DNA of 64,000 nt from Azolla pinnata. Taxonomy: Eukaryota > Streptophyta > Polypodiopsida > Salviniales > Salviniaceae. Positions within the stretch are counted from its first letter, which is position 1. Each line of letters begins with the position of its first letter. Shown here one piece after another: positions 46,527 through 57,815 of the stretch. The notes beneath the pieces were generated by a model, which saw only the letters and a program-made list of their open reading frames with translations, was not told the DNA's origin and searched no databases. The stretch lies in NCBI GenBank assembly GCA_037176905.1, contig JBBBWG010005558.1:1-64000 (forward strand), in the 5' to 3' direction. Position numbers and translations under genes: made by a program.

Positions 46527-47002
46527 CAGCGAGAAAATTAAGGAATCTAAAAGGGGGCGGGGGAGAGGGGGGCCAGACAAGAAGGAGAAGGGACCGTACA
46601 TACGTACGTACGTGCGCGCGCGCATACGTACGGAGATACGTATCCGTATGCGTGCCGCTCCCGCCCGTATGCGTACAGCGCGCGCGTGTACTGTATCGGC
46701 CAAAAAAAAAAAAACCAAAAAAAAAAAAAGCCAAAAACCCGACGAATGAGAGCAGCGTGCGATCTTCGCGAAATCTCTCCGGGATGTTGACAGCCAGCAC
46801 AAAAATAAATTAACAACTAAATAAATAAACTAAACTGATAAGTTCTAATAATAATAAAATGAGTCCCTTTTCGATCTTTATTTTTTATTTCTCTCCCGGG
46901 AAAAAACAAAACGGAAAAGAGAAACGCAAAAAACGAAACAAAGAAAAAGAGCATGTGCTCTATATAATATGTTTTTTTAATATATATATATATATATATA
47001 TA

Positions 47003-47372
47003 GGGAAAAAAAAATTTAACGCCTAACAAAATTGTAAATTACATTTTAACGCCTAGTTTTAAGATTAACGCGCAGTTGATTGATTAACACCAAATCAAGT
47101 AGCTGTGAATTCAATTAACATCAAATTAGACCATTGATTCAAGCTCAATCACTTGACTGCAACCAAATTAACGCGTTAGTCAATCGATTAGATTCTCGAT
47201 CGCGATCAATTAGTGGGAAAAGCGATTAGGAATAAAATCGAGACGAGCAGAATTAATCGGGTGCCGATTTTTAGTGGAAGATAAGATCAGGCGTTAATTT
47301 GTAATTTTGTGATTTCAGTAGGCGTTAAAATGTAATCTATAATTTGGCCAGACGTTCTTTGGTTATTCTCCC
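47003..47372. mobile_element. Short inverted-repeat element A (Mutator-like, non-autonomous)
   Basis: A 370-base element with long imperfect terminal inverted repeats. The left end reads GGGAAAAAAAAATTTAACGC then CTAACAAAATTGTAAATTAC; the right end, read backwards, is GGGAGAATAACCAAAGAACG then TCTGGCCAAATTATAGATTAC. Both continue with ATTTTAACGCCTA. Nine bases ATATATATA flank both ends, but inside a TA microsatellite, so this duplication is not independent proof. There is no coding capacity. Confidence 0.72.
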
Positions 47373-47386
47373 ATATATATATATAT

Positions 47387-47772
47387 TATAATTATGGGAG
47401 GATTACCAAAAAAAAACACGCCTAACCAAATCTAGAATTACATTTTAAGGGCTTACACAGATCAGAAATTACAAAATTAACGCTTAATCTTATCTTCCAC
47501 CGAGGAAAACTACCGCCCAGATTTAATTCCGCGAGTATTGATTTTATTCCTGATCGCTCTCCACTGATCGATCCTAAATCGATTACTCCCTTAACCCACG
47601 CGGATTAACAAAATGCCGGTGATTTAATCCTCGGGACTAATCAATCGAGTAACGCGTTTGGTTTTAAAAACCAGACGTGTAATCTCTAATCTCTAGTTTC
47701 GGGTCAGGCATTAAAACGTAATTTATAGCTTTGTTAGATCTTCTTCTGATAATTAATTCTCCCTATAATTAT
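47387..47772. mobile_element. Short inverted-repeat element B with exact 9-bp target duplication
   Basis: The element body is 47396-47763 (368 bases). Its left end is GGGAGGATTACC, followed by CACGCCTAACCAAATCTAGAATTACATTTT; its right end, reversed, gives GGGAGAATTAATTATCAGAAG and similar sub-ends. The nonamer TATAATTAT lies exactly on both sides (47387-47395 and 47764-47772). A 9-bp duplication with long inverted ends fits the Mutator superfamily. The element lies 23 bases from element A. Confidence 0.78.
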
Positions 47773-49931
47773 ATGCATATATGATTATGCATATACAGCA
47801 GCATGCTATGTAATTATTTATGTTCCATGTTGTCTATTAAACATATACATATACATATTTATATATTATGGCATAATAATGCTCGTATTATTATTAAATC
47901 AATTCCTGTTTTTGTTTTTCCCCACAGAACCGCACCGTACAGAACATACAACACTCGCACAAATGAGAGGCTAACACACGTATTCCTGTTTTCTTCGCTT
48001 TTTTCTTTTTTGTTCCTTTTCTTTTCTCCTTCCCCTTTTTCCAAAGCCCTAGAGTCCTTCCTATGTTTTGCAGCATTTGTTTATATTTTCTGTCACATTT
48101 TTTTCTATCTAGTTCTGTTCTATTTGCTGTTTCACATTTTTCTATATATAGATATTTGTTCTCTCTCGATATATATATATATATAATATAATATAATACA
48201 TATATATGTATATATATTTCTAATAATTCACATAATACATTTTCATATGTAGTTTTTCATGTCTGTCTAATATATATGAATATATATATATATATATGTT
48301 TTTATATTATATATATTCTCTTTCACTCTCTCTCTCTCTAAATAAATGTGTCTCTAATTTGTTTTTTGGGTGGGGGCAGGGCTTTTCTTTTCTTTTCCTT
48401 TTCTTTTTTTTTTTCCTTCTTGTTCTATTTTTCGCCCTCCATCAAACAGATATAATTGTGTTTGTTCCTCTTTTGTTTTATTTTCTTTCTTTCTTTTACG
48501 CACGCGTTTTTCTCTCCGTTTTTTATTTTTTATTATTATTTTGTTGTTTCTCTTTTGTTGTTTTTCGGTTTTTCCTGTTTGGTTTTTTTATTTATAAGCT
48601 TTCACACTTGTCTCCCTGTTCTGTCCGGACAAAACGCACGAACGGTAGCAGCCATCGTATACATGGATGATGCGGATGCTGGTGAGATGATGATGATGGT
48701 GGTGGTGGTGATGGTGATGATGGTAGTGGCGGTGGTGAGGATGATGATGATGATGATGCTGATGATGATGATGCTGATGGTGGTGATGATGATGATGGTC
48801 GTGATGATCGTGATGATCGTGATGGTGATGATGGTGATGATGGTGGCACTGGTGATGATGTTGTTATTGATGGTGATGATTATGGCGATGGCAATGGCAT
48901 GATGATGTTGTTGATGGTGGTGGCTGTGGTGATGATGATGATGATGATGGTCGCAATGGTGATGATGATGTTGTTGATGTGATGGCGATGGTGATGGCAG
49001 TGGCGATGATGTTGATGGTGATGGCGGTGGCAATGATGATGATGTTGATGATGGTGGCTGTGGTGATGGTGATGATGGTGGCCTTGTTGTTGTTGATGAT
49101 GATGAGCAGAAGGATGATGATGATGGTGGTGGTGGTGGTGGTCTTGTTGTTGATGTTGAGGAGAAGGATGATGATGATGGTGATGCTGGTGGCAGCGGTG
49201 AAAGATGATGGTGACGACGGTGATGATGGTGATGCTGTTGCTGTTGATTATGGTGATGTTGTTGATGGTGATTATGGTGATGTTGTTGATGCTTATTATG
49301 GTCCCTGCTAATGATGATTATGGTCCACGCTGCTGCTGCTGATGACGATGATCCATTCGTTCAATGGCGTCGATGGAACCGATCGACAGAGATACAGCAG
49401 ATCGCTGCAAAACTTCCACGCTTTAATCCTGCTCTTAGAAAACCATTCAAATTAGCCGTATACATCATAAACTCTTCTGATTTCGTTCATTCGAACTGGG
49501 AATCAGACGGAGCGCATCGGGCGTTCGATTGGGGCACGGATGGGGGAAGCGATGGATCGAAAACAAAAACTGCAGAGAGGACCCATTAATGGCAGACGGA
49601 TTTTCCGCTCAGCAGGGAACAGCTACGACAAAATCGTTCTGGTTGACTTCAACGTTCAACGCTCTCTCCGACTGTTTTTTTTGTTTTTGCAGAGCCGCAG
49701 AAACGAACGTAAAAAGAGACAAAAAAAAGCCGTATGTTTTTTTTCACTTACTCGCTCCTCGGAAACGCGGTCCACATCGACGTGAATTGTATTATGTACG
49801 GGCGGGATTTTTTCACAGCGCTTCGCTCGGCTCCAAAAAGAAATTTTTTTACCGTCGTCGATCCGACGGTTGGCATTCGCAACGTGGTCTTGTTATCGGC
49901 AGAATCTTCCTCTTTTGCTTGACACATACAT
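47773..49931. other. AT-rich and triplet-repeat intergenic region
   Basis: TA-rich sequence (about 48165-48320) and T-rich sequence (48380-48600) precede the GATGGT array. After the array, 49330-49931 is unique sequence with no recognisable exon. Confidence 0.45.
48665..49320. repeat. Long (GATGGT)n-type microsatellite, second array
   Basis: About 650 bases of GAT, GGT, GTT and GCT triplets in the same orientation as the array at 17800-18140. Met/Val frames on plus and His/Ser-Pro frames on minus are by-products. Confidence 0.9.
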
Positions 49932-50360
49932 GCATCGCATCGATCGATCGATGCATTTGTGTTCTCCCCTTGATCATTCAGCGCATTGAAACACGGTTTT
50001 TCTGATCATATACCAGCTGGATATGGCATCGCATCGATCGATCGATGCATTTGTGTTCTCCCTTTGATCATTCAGCACATTGAAACACGGTTTTTCTGAT
50101 CATATACCAGCTGGATATGGCATCGCATCGATCGATCGATGCATCTGTGTTCTCCCCTTGATCATTCAGCGCATTGAAACGCGGTTTTTCTGATCGTATA
50201 CCAGCTGGATACGGCATCGCATCGATCGATCGATGCATTTGTGTTCTCCCTTTGATCATTCAGCACATTGAAACACAGTTCTTCTGATCATATACCAGCT
50301 GGATATGGCATCGATCGATCGACCGATGCTGCTGATTTCATTATCGTTCAGCATATTGTT
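49932..50360. repeat. 94-bp satellite, four full copies plus a partial
   Basis: Units start at 49932, 50026, 50120, 50214 and (decayed) 50308, giving an exact 94-base period. Each full unit holds the perfect 18-bp palindrome GCATCGATCGATCGATGC, and then TGTGTTCTCCC, TTGATCATTCAGC, CACGGTTTTTCTGATC and a second palindromic patch ATACCAGCTGGATAT. The copies differ at only a few bases. Confidence 0.92.
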
Positions 50361-50529
50361 TTAACACCAATCAGCTGTTCTTCTCATTCAATCCGCGATC
50401 CACGATTCGCATGAGATCGTTAGAGCTTTTGCCGATTAAATAGGCAGAAATCAGAAAGGAAATCAGTTGACATGTCAAAAAAAAAAAAAAGTCTTCGGGG
50501 GGCCTGACAAATGTATTTCTCAATGCTCA

Positions 50530-51625
50530 TTAAGATCACAGACATGGCATGCATTGCACTGTTGTCTGCTCACTGTGGTTCCCCATTCAGGGTTTTGACC
50601 CCACTGCCCTTTGAAATTTCAATCAATGGTTTCACTGTGGTTCCATTGATGGTTTTCGATCCACTGCTTTTGAAAATTTCAATCAAATGCTCTATTCAGT
50701 ATCGTCACCTTCGAGGCATTCGATCGGTGAAACATAACTTGTATTTCACAATTTCCACCGCTTGCTTTTAAACATGGGCATTTCCTGATTTTGCCCAGCT
50801 CCAGTTCATGCAAGTTCCTTTGCGGTTCCACTGCCTTTTGAAATTTCAATCAATGGTTCACTATGGTTCCCTTGATGGTTTTCGATCCACTGCTTTTGAA
50901 ATTTTCAATCAAATACTCTACTCGGCGTCGTCTTTCACAATTTCCACAGCTTGCTTTTAAACATGGGCATTTCCTGATTTTGCCCAGCTCCATTTCATGC
51001 AAGTTCCTTTGCGATTCCACTGCCCTTTGAAATTTCAATCAATGGTTTCACTGTGGTTCCATTGATGGTTTCCGATCCACTGCTTCTGAAATCTCGAGCA
51101 AATACTCGGTGATGTCACCCCCGAGGCATTCGATCGGTGAACATAACTCATATTTGACTGACGATTTCCACAGCGTGGTTTTAAACATGGGCGTTTCCTG
51201 ATTTTGCCCACCTCCATTTCATACAAGTTCCTTTCCAATTCCGCTGCTTCTTGAAATTTCAATCAATGTTCACTGTAATTCCATTGATGGCTTTTCGATC
51301 CATTGCTTTTGAAATTGCTTCTTGAAATTTCAATCAATGTTCACTGTAATTCCATTGATGCCTTTTCGATCCATTGCTTTTGAAATTGCTTCCTGAAATT
51401 TCAATCAATGTTCACTGTAATTCCATTGATGGCTTTTCGATCCATTGCTTCTGAAATTTCAATCAAATACTCGGCAGCATCACCCTCTGGAGGCATTCAA
51501 TCGGTAAACATCACTCATATTTGACAATTTCCACATCTTGGTTTCAAACATGGGCATTTCCTGATTTTGCCCAGCTCCATTTCATTCAAGTTCCTTTCCG
51601 ATTCCAGTGCCAGTTTAAGGCACAC
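50530..51625. repeat. Nested tandem array, 190-225-bp units with 71-bp subrepeats
   Basis: The anchor AAACATGGGCATTTCCTGAT recurs at 50770, 50959, 51183 and 51546. A second anchor, GAAATTTCAATCAATG, recurs many times. The third interval (363 bases) is longer because a 71-72-bp subunit beginning GCTTCTTGAAATTTCAATC (51245, 51317, 51388) has expanded there. No protein frame persists through the units. Confidence 0.85.
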
Positions 51626-51656
51626 ATACTAGTGTTTCTTCCCTAGCAGAGAGAGA

Positions 51657-51701
<45 letters not shown>

Positions 51702-52056
51702 CTTGCCTTTTACAGCCGTGAGAAGGATGATGACACTGCTCTGAGATTTCGCTGAATGGTTTGATATCGATTACCGGTAAGATGCATACCACCAGTAGAA
51801 GACATCTTTTAGACAGCAAAAAGAGGGATTGGGGTTCGATGATTTCTAAGGAAAGACTGGTAGAAAACGCTTCCGTCTTTGATGCCTTGACACTGAGCAA
51901 AGCCTTTGATACAATATACATCTCTCTCTCAGCTTTCAAAAGTCTACACTTCGGCACTTCTTTATGCGCTTTACAAGATGGCTCGATCTATACGCTTCGC
52001 AGAGGGGAATCTCACACACATGCTAATCGATCATGCGATAACCATCAGCTGCATCA
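51626..52056. other. NUDT14 3' region with GA microsatellite
   Basis: A GA tract (about 51645-51699) is followed by unique sequence that is probably the 3' untranslated region of the NUDT14-like gene. Confidence 0.5.
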
Positions 52057-54548
52057 TCATGGGCCGTTTGGAGGTGCCGGAAGAAGCCCTCCTCTTTTCA
52101 CCATCTCATATATGGTAATGGCAGAAAGTACCTTCACATCTGCCGTCATTCGCCACAATGTGTTGTAAGGAACCACATTCACTTTAATAAACTCGCCATG
52201 GTCTCGAAGCCCTGTGCTCTGCCCTTGGAGAGAGTCGATGACCTACAAAGAACCATCATGAAAACAAGTCTTGAGCTTTTTACACAAACCTGATAATTAT
52301 CTACCATATCTCTGTACTGAAATTTTCACTTTGCATTCTTCACATCATGTACACATTTGCCAAATCCTCGTTGACAGCAGTTGTGTGTGTACAATGCAAA
52401 CAATTCAAAATCTTCAGAATTGTTTACAATGTGCAACATAACTGGTTCACATTTTTTCTAGCTACCGAGATATACACATGGCCAATCTTCAAAGCACACT
52501 TGCATGTTACCTCTTGTTTTACGTGGCTCCTGTAAAGCATTAAAGTAATCCCCTCATCACATCCGCCCTGTTAACAAAACCATTCGATTAGAGCAATTGC
52601 TCTTGCTATTACTCAGCTAATCTACTCTTTGATGCTATCTTAATCAATGGAAAAGGACTTCGCCTTGTCCGATTTACCGGAGAAGGGAGGATCTTCCTCC
52701 CGGTAGACTCGTCAAGAAACTCGGTGAGATTCACGAGATCAGATGCTTTTATACGTATTCCGGTCTCCTCCTCAACCTGTTCACAATAGCGTGAAAATAG
52801 CAGTCCATGAATAGCGAACAAGGTTTGGCATTTCAAAGCCAATGAAGCACAGACATCTCTTTTTAGCTTTAATGGAAATGTTTGATCCAATTGGGGTACC
52901 CAATGGCAGTAGAGTACCAAATACGTTCAGTTCTTCCTAGGTTTCTCGATCACCCTCTCGCTCGATAGATCATCGATAACGAGCATGTAAATTTATACTC
53001 TACAAAACTTCCGGAATAGTAAGGGATTCAAAAGAATTAACTACCTCACGCGCCGCAGTTCCAATAAAGTCCCCAACATCATCATCCAACATGCCTGCAG
53101 GCAGCTCAAGAAGTACACGCCCCACTGGAACTCTGGCCTGTGAAGTAAGCATACCCAAAAACTCTTCAGGAATACCAAAGGGAAGGAAATGAAGGGATGT
53201 GTAGTGGGCATACTTCACACCGACCTGTTCAGTCAGAACTGCGTATGTCCCTCCCTCAGATTCTAGCAACATAAGAATGGACACTGCTCCACCGCGTGCA
53301 AAAACAATGCCCGGAAGCTGCAATGTTTCAAATAAACGTCTTTCTGCACTAACCAGAAAAAAACTATTTTTTTGTATTCATCTATCAACACCATGATGTG
53401 CCATGCCCCCACCGATTTCCCAGTTGCATCATCGACCACATCTGCTTTGAATTTCACGAAACCAACCCGCTGTCCAAACATGTCAACATTTTGAATCGTG
53501 ACTCCCTTCAAAGAACAGGATGCTCCACCTTCTTCAATTGGTTTCAAGATCCCTCTTTCACTCTTCAGATTCGTCAGCCACTGCTTGAATGGTGTCGAAT
53601 CGATTGCTCTCCTGTGATTGAGCGAGAATATGATCTTTCAACTAATATTCAAACATTATGTAAAGGAAAACATGGAGTGTTGTTGAGAACATATAGCAGC
53701 AATACAGAATATCGAGGTGAAACATAGTGAAATTTGTTCCTTAAGTTGTCCCTTGAGGCAGAGGATAAAATAAACAAACTTTGCATATTTGCTTGTACAT
53801 GTTTACTTTGTGATGGCAGAATCGCCTTCCCGAACACTGTTTCCGGCACATTAGATCAACTTTGAGAGGATTGCATCGCCGGGTATCAGAAAAACTAGAT
53901 CATAGTTTGAAGAAATCTAGGCCAATTTTACTACTTTGGCCGAATGCATCAGGTCATCGACGACTTTATATACGTACCAAGAATAAATCACCGATGATCT
54001 TGGTGATGCAATCCTCATGGTGTGACTTGAGCCTCGACAGATCCGTACTAAGACACGATATCATTGTATACCCACGATGTCCAATCGAATGCAGCAGCGA
54101 GGAGAGCTAAGAATGAATCAAAGATGGAAGAGACCTCTACCTTACGTCGACATCTGTTACCCCAGGTGCACCGACAACATCCACCCAAGATCCTGCAATT
54201 TCGACCTTGATCGGCCTACCGCGATCGGAGTAATCACCGTTGAGCTGGTTCTGACCAGAACAAGCCACCGTGCAAACAGGCCGCGGGCCAGCGGTAGAGG
54301 CTTGCTTGGAGCCCATCATCGAGTGCCTTCCTGAGAACATGCAAACGAAGCCCTGCAATAAGCCTATGCGTTTTAGGGCTGTTTCTGCGACCCGAGGCTG
54401 TTGATGACATGAACGGCTCTTTGTCAAGTCTGTGCTGTGCTTTTCTAGCTATGGCTAGGGTTCGTCTGTTAGGGTTTACCTCTGGTTTGGCGAGCTCCTT
54501 CCGGATGGAGAGGGCGAGCCTCCAAGGGGAAAGCAGCACTCTGGCCAT
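52057..54548 (-). CDS. NUDT14: Nudix hydrolase, ADP-sugar pyrophosphatase (NUDT14-like)
   Basis: Eight exons on the minus strand: 54548-54480, 54352-54141, 53611-53413, 53317-53225, 53137-53045, 52776-52678, 52567-52523, 52242-52057; about 331 residues, against about 309 for the Arabidopsis plastid NUDT14 as I recall it. The enzyme splits ADP-glucose or ADP-ribose into AMP and sugar phosphate. The Nudix box is G-x5-E-x7-REVEEETG: GMLDDDVGDFIGTAARE ends one exon and VEEETGIRI starts the next, so an intron splits the box between the REV residues. Other family blocks are GAPGVTDVDVR, STPFKQWL, MFGQRVGFVKFKADV, LPGIVFARGGAVSILMLLES, GGCDEGITLMLYR and HGEFIKVNVVPY. The first exon (MARVLLSPWRLALSIRK) looks like a targeting peptide. 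Metal-binding Glu residues are intact. The gene lies beside a telobox array. Confidence 0.9.
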
Positions 54549-54599
54549 GGCTCACGAGAAGCACATGAAGAAGAAAAAGAAGAAGAAGAAGAAGAATGA

Positions 54600-55500
54600 A
54601 TCAATGAATGAAACGTGGCAATGCCCTGCTTTTAGGGTTTTGGGCGCAATGCCCTGTTTTTAGGGTTTTGGGCGCAATGCCCTGCTTTTAGGGTTTTGGG
54701 CGCAATGCCCTGTTTTTAGGGTTTCGGGTGCAATGCCCTGTTTCTAGGGTTTAGGGAGCAATGCCCTGTTTCTAGGGTTTAGGGAGCAATGCCCTGTTTC
54801 TAGGGTTTAGGGAGCAATGCCCTGTTTNNNNNNNNNNNNNNNNNNNNNNNNNNNNNNNNNNNNNNNNNNNNNNNNNNNNNNNNNNNNNNNNNNNNNNNNN
54901 NNNNNNNNNNNNNNNNNNNNNNNNNNNGCAATGCCCTGTTTCTAGGGTTTAGGGAACAATGCCCTGTTTTTAGGGTTTAGGGAGCAATGCCCTGTTTCTA
55001 GGGTTTAGGGAGCAATGCCTTGTTTCTAGGGTTTAGGGAACAATGCCCTGTTTTTAGGGTTTAGGGATTGTTTTTAGGGTTTAGGGAGCAATGCCCTGTT
55101 TCTAGGGTTTAGGGAGCAATGCTTTGTTTTTAGGGTTTAGGGAGCAATGCCTTGTTTCTAGGGTTTAGGGAGCAATGCCCTGTTTTTAGGGTTTAGGGGG
55201 CAATGCCCTGTTTCTAGGGTTAAGGGAGCAATGCCCTGTTTTTAGGGTTTAGGGAGCAATGCCCTGTTTCTAGGGTTTAGGGAGCAATGCTTTGTTTCTA
55301 GGGTTTAGGGAGCAATGCCCTATTTCTAGGGTTTAGGGAGCAATGCCCTGTTTTTTTAGGGTTTAAGGAGCAATGCCCTGTTTCTAGGGTTTAGGGAGCA
55401 ATGCCCTGTTTTTAGAGTTTTGGGTGCAATGTAGGGTTTAGGGAGCAATGCCCTATTTTTTTTAGGGTTTACGGAGCAATGCCCCTGTTTTTAGGGTTAG
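54600..55500. repeat. 28-bp telobox-bearing tandem array
   Basis: The unit is GCAATGCCCTGTTTCTAGGG plus TTTAGGGA. Leftmost copies use TTTTGGGC in place of TTTAGGGA. About 28 copies are visible around the N gap. Each contains a TAGGGTTTAGGG-type plant telomere word; on the minus strand, which is the NUDT14 sense strand, this reads AAACCCTA (a telobox). It begins within about 60 bases of the NUDT14 start codon. A GAA tract (about 54566-54596) separates the two. Confidence 0.9.
54828..54927. other. Assembly gap (100 N)
   Basis: One hundred consecutive N bases lie inside the 28-bp array. The round number suggests a gap of unknown size, so the true array may be much longer. Confidence 0.98.
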
Positions 55501-55504
55501 GGTT

Positions 55505-55800
55505 TTCCAATGAATTCTTGTTCTAAAAGAGTTCATCGGTCGATCGAACTGTCGAGCGCATAGTTGAAATGTTTTTTCGGTTCCGATTATGGCGAGTCGC
55601 TTGTAGGATCGGATTCCTGTTTTTAAGGATTTAGGGTTTTGTTTTTCCGAAAAGAGTTCATGGATCGAACTGACGAGCGCACGATTCTTGCATGAATTTT
55701 TTTCTTCGGTTCCGATCCTTGCGCGTCGAGTCAGCGCCGATCGATCCCACGAGTCCATTCTCAGCACGCTGCAATCCTGTTAGCAATCCTGTTAGCATGA
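55505..55800. repeat. Diverged pair of about 130-bp repeats
   Basis: AAGAGTTCATCGGTCGATCG and AAGAGTTCATGGATCGAACT begin two copies (about 55526 and 55662). Each is followed by GAGCGCA, a T-rich run and CGGTTCCGAT. Confidence 0.65.
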
Positions 55801-56839
55801 ATCGAACCCGATTAAAAAAGAAGGCGAAATCGGAGGAATCGAGTTAGCGGAGACAACAAGCCGGCGTTTCGAGCGATTGGCTGGCGTTCGTACTGGAATC
55901 TTCGTCGCCGATGCATCGATGCTCGAGACGCTAGCTTTTATCCGTTTGCAGATTCCTCTGCATCGATTCATTCATGCGCCGACCACGATGACGCGTGGGC
56001 ATGATCATGTTGATCGCCGAAGCAATGATACGTCGGCATGAGTGCTTTTCGCATAATGTAACCGGGATCTCTTGTGTGATAATCAAAGCGACGTTCTCGG
56101 CAACGAGTCTGAACCGATCCGCCGCTCTATAATTAGGAAGCAAACAGCGGCACGATAATCGCTCGAGATTCTGTTGAAACTCTGATTATTAGTTTTCAAG
56201 CACCTGCATCTCTTGATTCGGAGGGATCGCACGAAAGACGTGACAGTAGCAGCCCATGGGCAAAATAATGCGCTTCCCGATGTCAGCAGTATGGATCGAG
56301 ACGCTTCGACAGCAGATTGGGTCGGTGGTCGAGGTCGGCGATTAAGCTCTTCGATTTAAACTGCGTCCCAGAATAGCGGGGAAACGCGGGCCCAGATCCT
56401 CAGCTCGATTTGAACAACGGAACAACATCTCTCTACATACGTATGCTATCCAAATCGGCGTGTATTTGCAATCGACGTCGTTACGTACGCAATGCGTACG
56501 CTACGTATTTTCAATGCATTCGATACAATGGCTTCAAATACTCGACACGCGTGGTTTGCGACACAGCTGCTAAATACGGTGAATAATTATACAAAGTTGC
56601 GACTGATCAGATCGACATGTTGCCAAAACCTTTTCATGTTCCATGGCATTCGGTAAGTTTATATGATCTTAAACTTCAAGAAAATCAAATCAAAGATTTA
56701 AGCTTATAAACAGAACTAATATTCACTTTCGAGACGGAAGAGATTTTGATATTTATCAATTTGGCTTAAAACAAACGACAGATTACGTACGAGTAATTCT
56801 AAAACGTAGTTTTTTAATTTATAAAGGGCATCTTTGTTT
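55801..56839. other. Intergenic region between NUDT14 array and TOM1 repeats
   Basis: Mixed GC-rich (55801-56430) and AT-rich unique sequence. No exon or array was recognised. Confidence 0.4.
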
Positions 56840-57400
56840 TAACAACATAGATATGTACGTACGTATGTATGCGGATGTACGGAGGTGTACATACATATAC
56901 GGTAGGAAATACGTTAGATATCGGTTTTGTTCCGCATACGCCCTCTTCCAAAATACCGTGGCGCGCATACGTATACACGTACGCATACGGTAGAAAATAC
57001 GTTAAATCCTAGGGTACGCAGGTAATGCCATGTACGCCATATTCCAAAGACGGCAAAGCCATGCGCCGTATATTCATACGGTACGAAATACGTCAGATGA
57101 TGGTCTGGTTCCATACACGCCTTCTTCCAAATACGGTGGCGCGCATACATATACACGTACGTTACGGTAGAAAATACGTTAAATCCCAGGGTACGTAAGG
57201 TCAAGCCATGTACGCCATCTTCCAAAATACGGCGAAGCCATGCACCGTATATTCATACGGTAGGAAATACGTCAGATGATGGTTTAGGGCACGTATATAC
57301 GTACGCATACGATAGGAAATACGGTGGCGCGCCTACGTATATACGTACGTATACGATAGAAAATACTTCCGTTTCTGTTCAATTTTTCCGGAAATACATA
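56840..57400. repeat. Nested ATACG/TACGTA repeat upstream of TOM1-like gene
   Basis: The anchor GCGCGCATAC recurs at 56961 and 57139, and as GCGCGCCTAC at 57327, giving periods of about 178 and 188. Within each unit there are two related half-units that both end in CATACGGTAGAAAATACGT-like words. The sequence is rich in CG and in the palindrome ACGTACGT. Confidence 0.8.
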
Positions 57401-57815
57401 CGGTCTTCTTCTTCTTCTTCGTTCTTCTTCTTCTTCTCCTTCGTCTTCTTCTTCTTCTTTCTAGGGTTTGCTCTTTCTGCGCCAACTCCTCTGCATGCTC
57501 AGCCTCTCTGCGTTACTCGCCCTCTTCCTTTCCATATCTGGACTCCACACACTCCCGTCTCTCTTCCTCTTCCAAAGGGTTTTCTGCTGAGTCGACGATT
57601 AGGGTTTTTCCGCTCTTTCTTTTTGCCCTTGAAGGCCCTCCTTCCCTTGCGCGGATTCATTTGGATCTGTTCCTTTCCCCGTTTGTGCGCGCGTGGTGTG
57701 TTAGGGCGGCTCTTCTTCTTCTTCTTCTTCTTCTGCTTCTTCTTCTTCTTCTTCTTCTGTCGCTGCTGCTGTATACGTTAAGTTGCCGGGGAGGCGGGCG
57801 CAATACAAGGCGAGT
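57401..57815. promoter_or_regulatory. Pyrimidine-rich TOM1 promoter/5' leader
   Basis: TTC tracts (57400-57455 and 57711-57760) flank C/T-rich unique sequence directly before the start codon at 57816. This is typical of a plant 5' leader. The transcription start is not determined. Confidence 0.45.

Larger units (their letters stand above)
43501..46840. other. BELL upstream region, microsatellite rich
   Basis: Probable BELL promoter and 5' leader. It contains GAA/GAT compound repeats (43890-44115), CA/TA (45048-45086), GAA (45238-45284 and 45539-45577), a long TTC/TTTCC polypyrimidine tract (45770-46440), GA (46494-46521) and a CG-rich ACGTACGTACG segment (about 46595-46690). No exon of another gene could be supported. 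Confidence 0.5.

Noticed and set aside
46130-46800. Lys/Glu-rich protein on the minus strand
   Set aside because: It is a direct translation of the TTC/TTTCC tract and then runs into GA and CG repeats. No conserved domain and no splice logic.
54600-55500. A true chromosome end (telomere)
   Set aside because: The TTTAGGG words are embedded in a 28-bp unit with GCAATGCCCTG, and ordinary genes lie on both sides, so this is interstitial.
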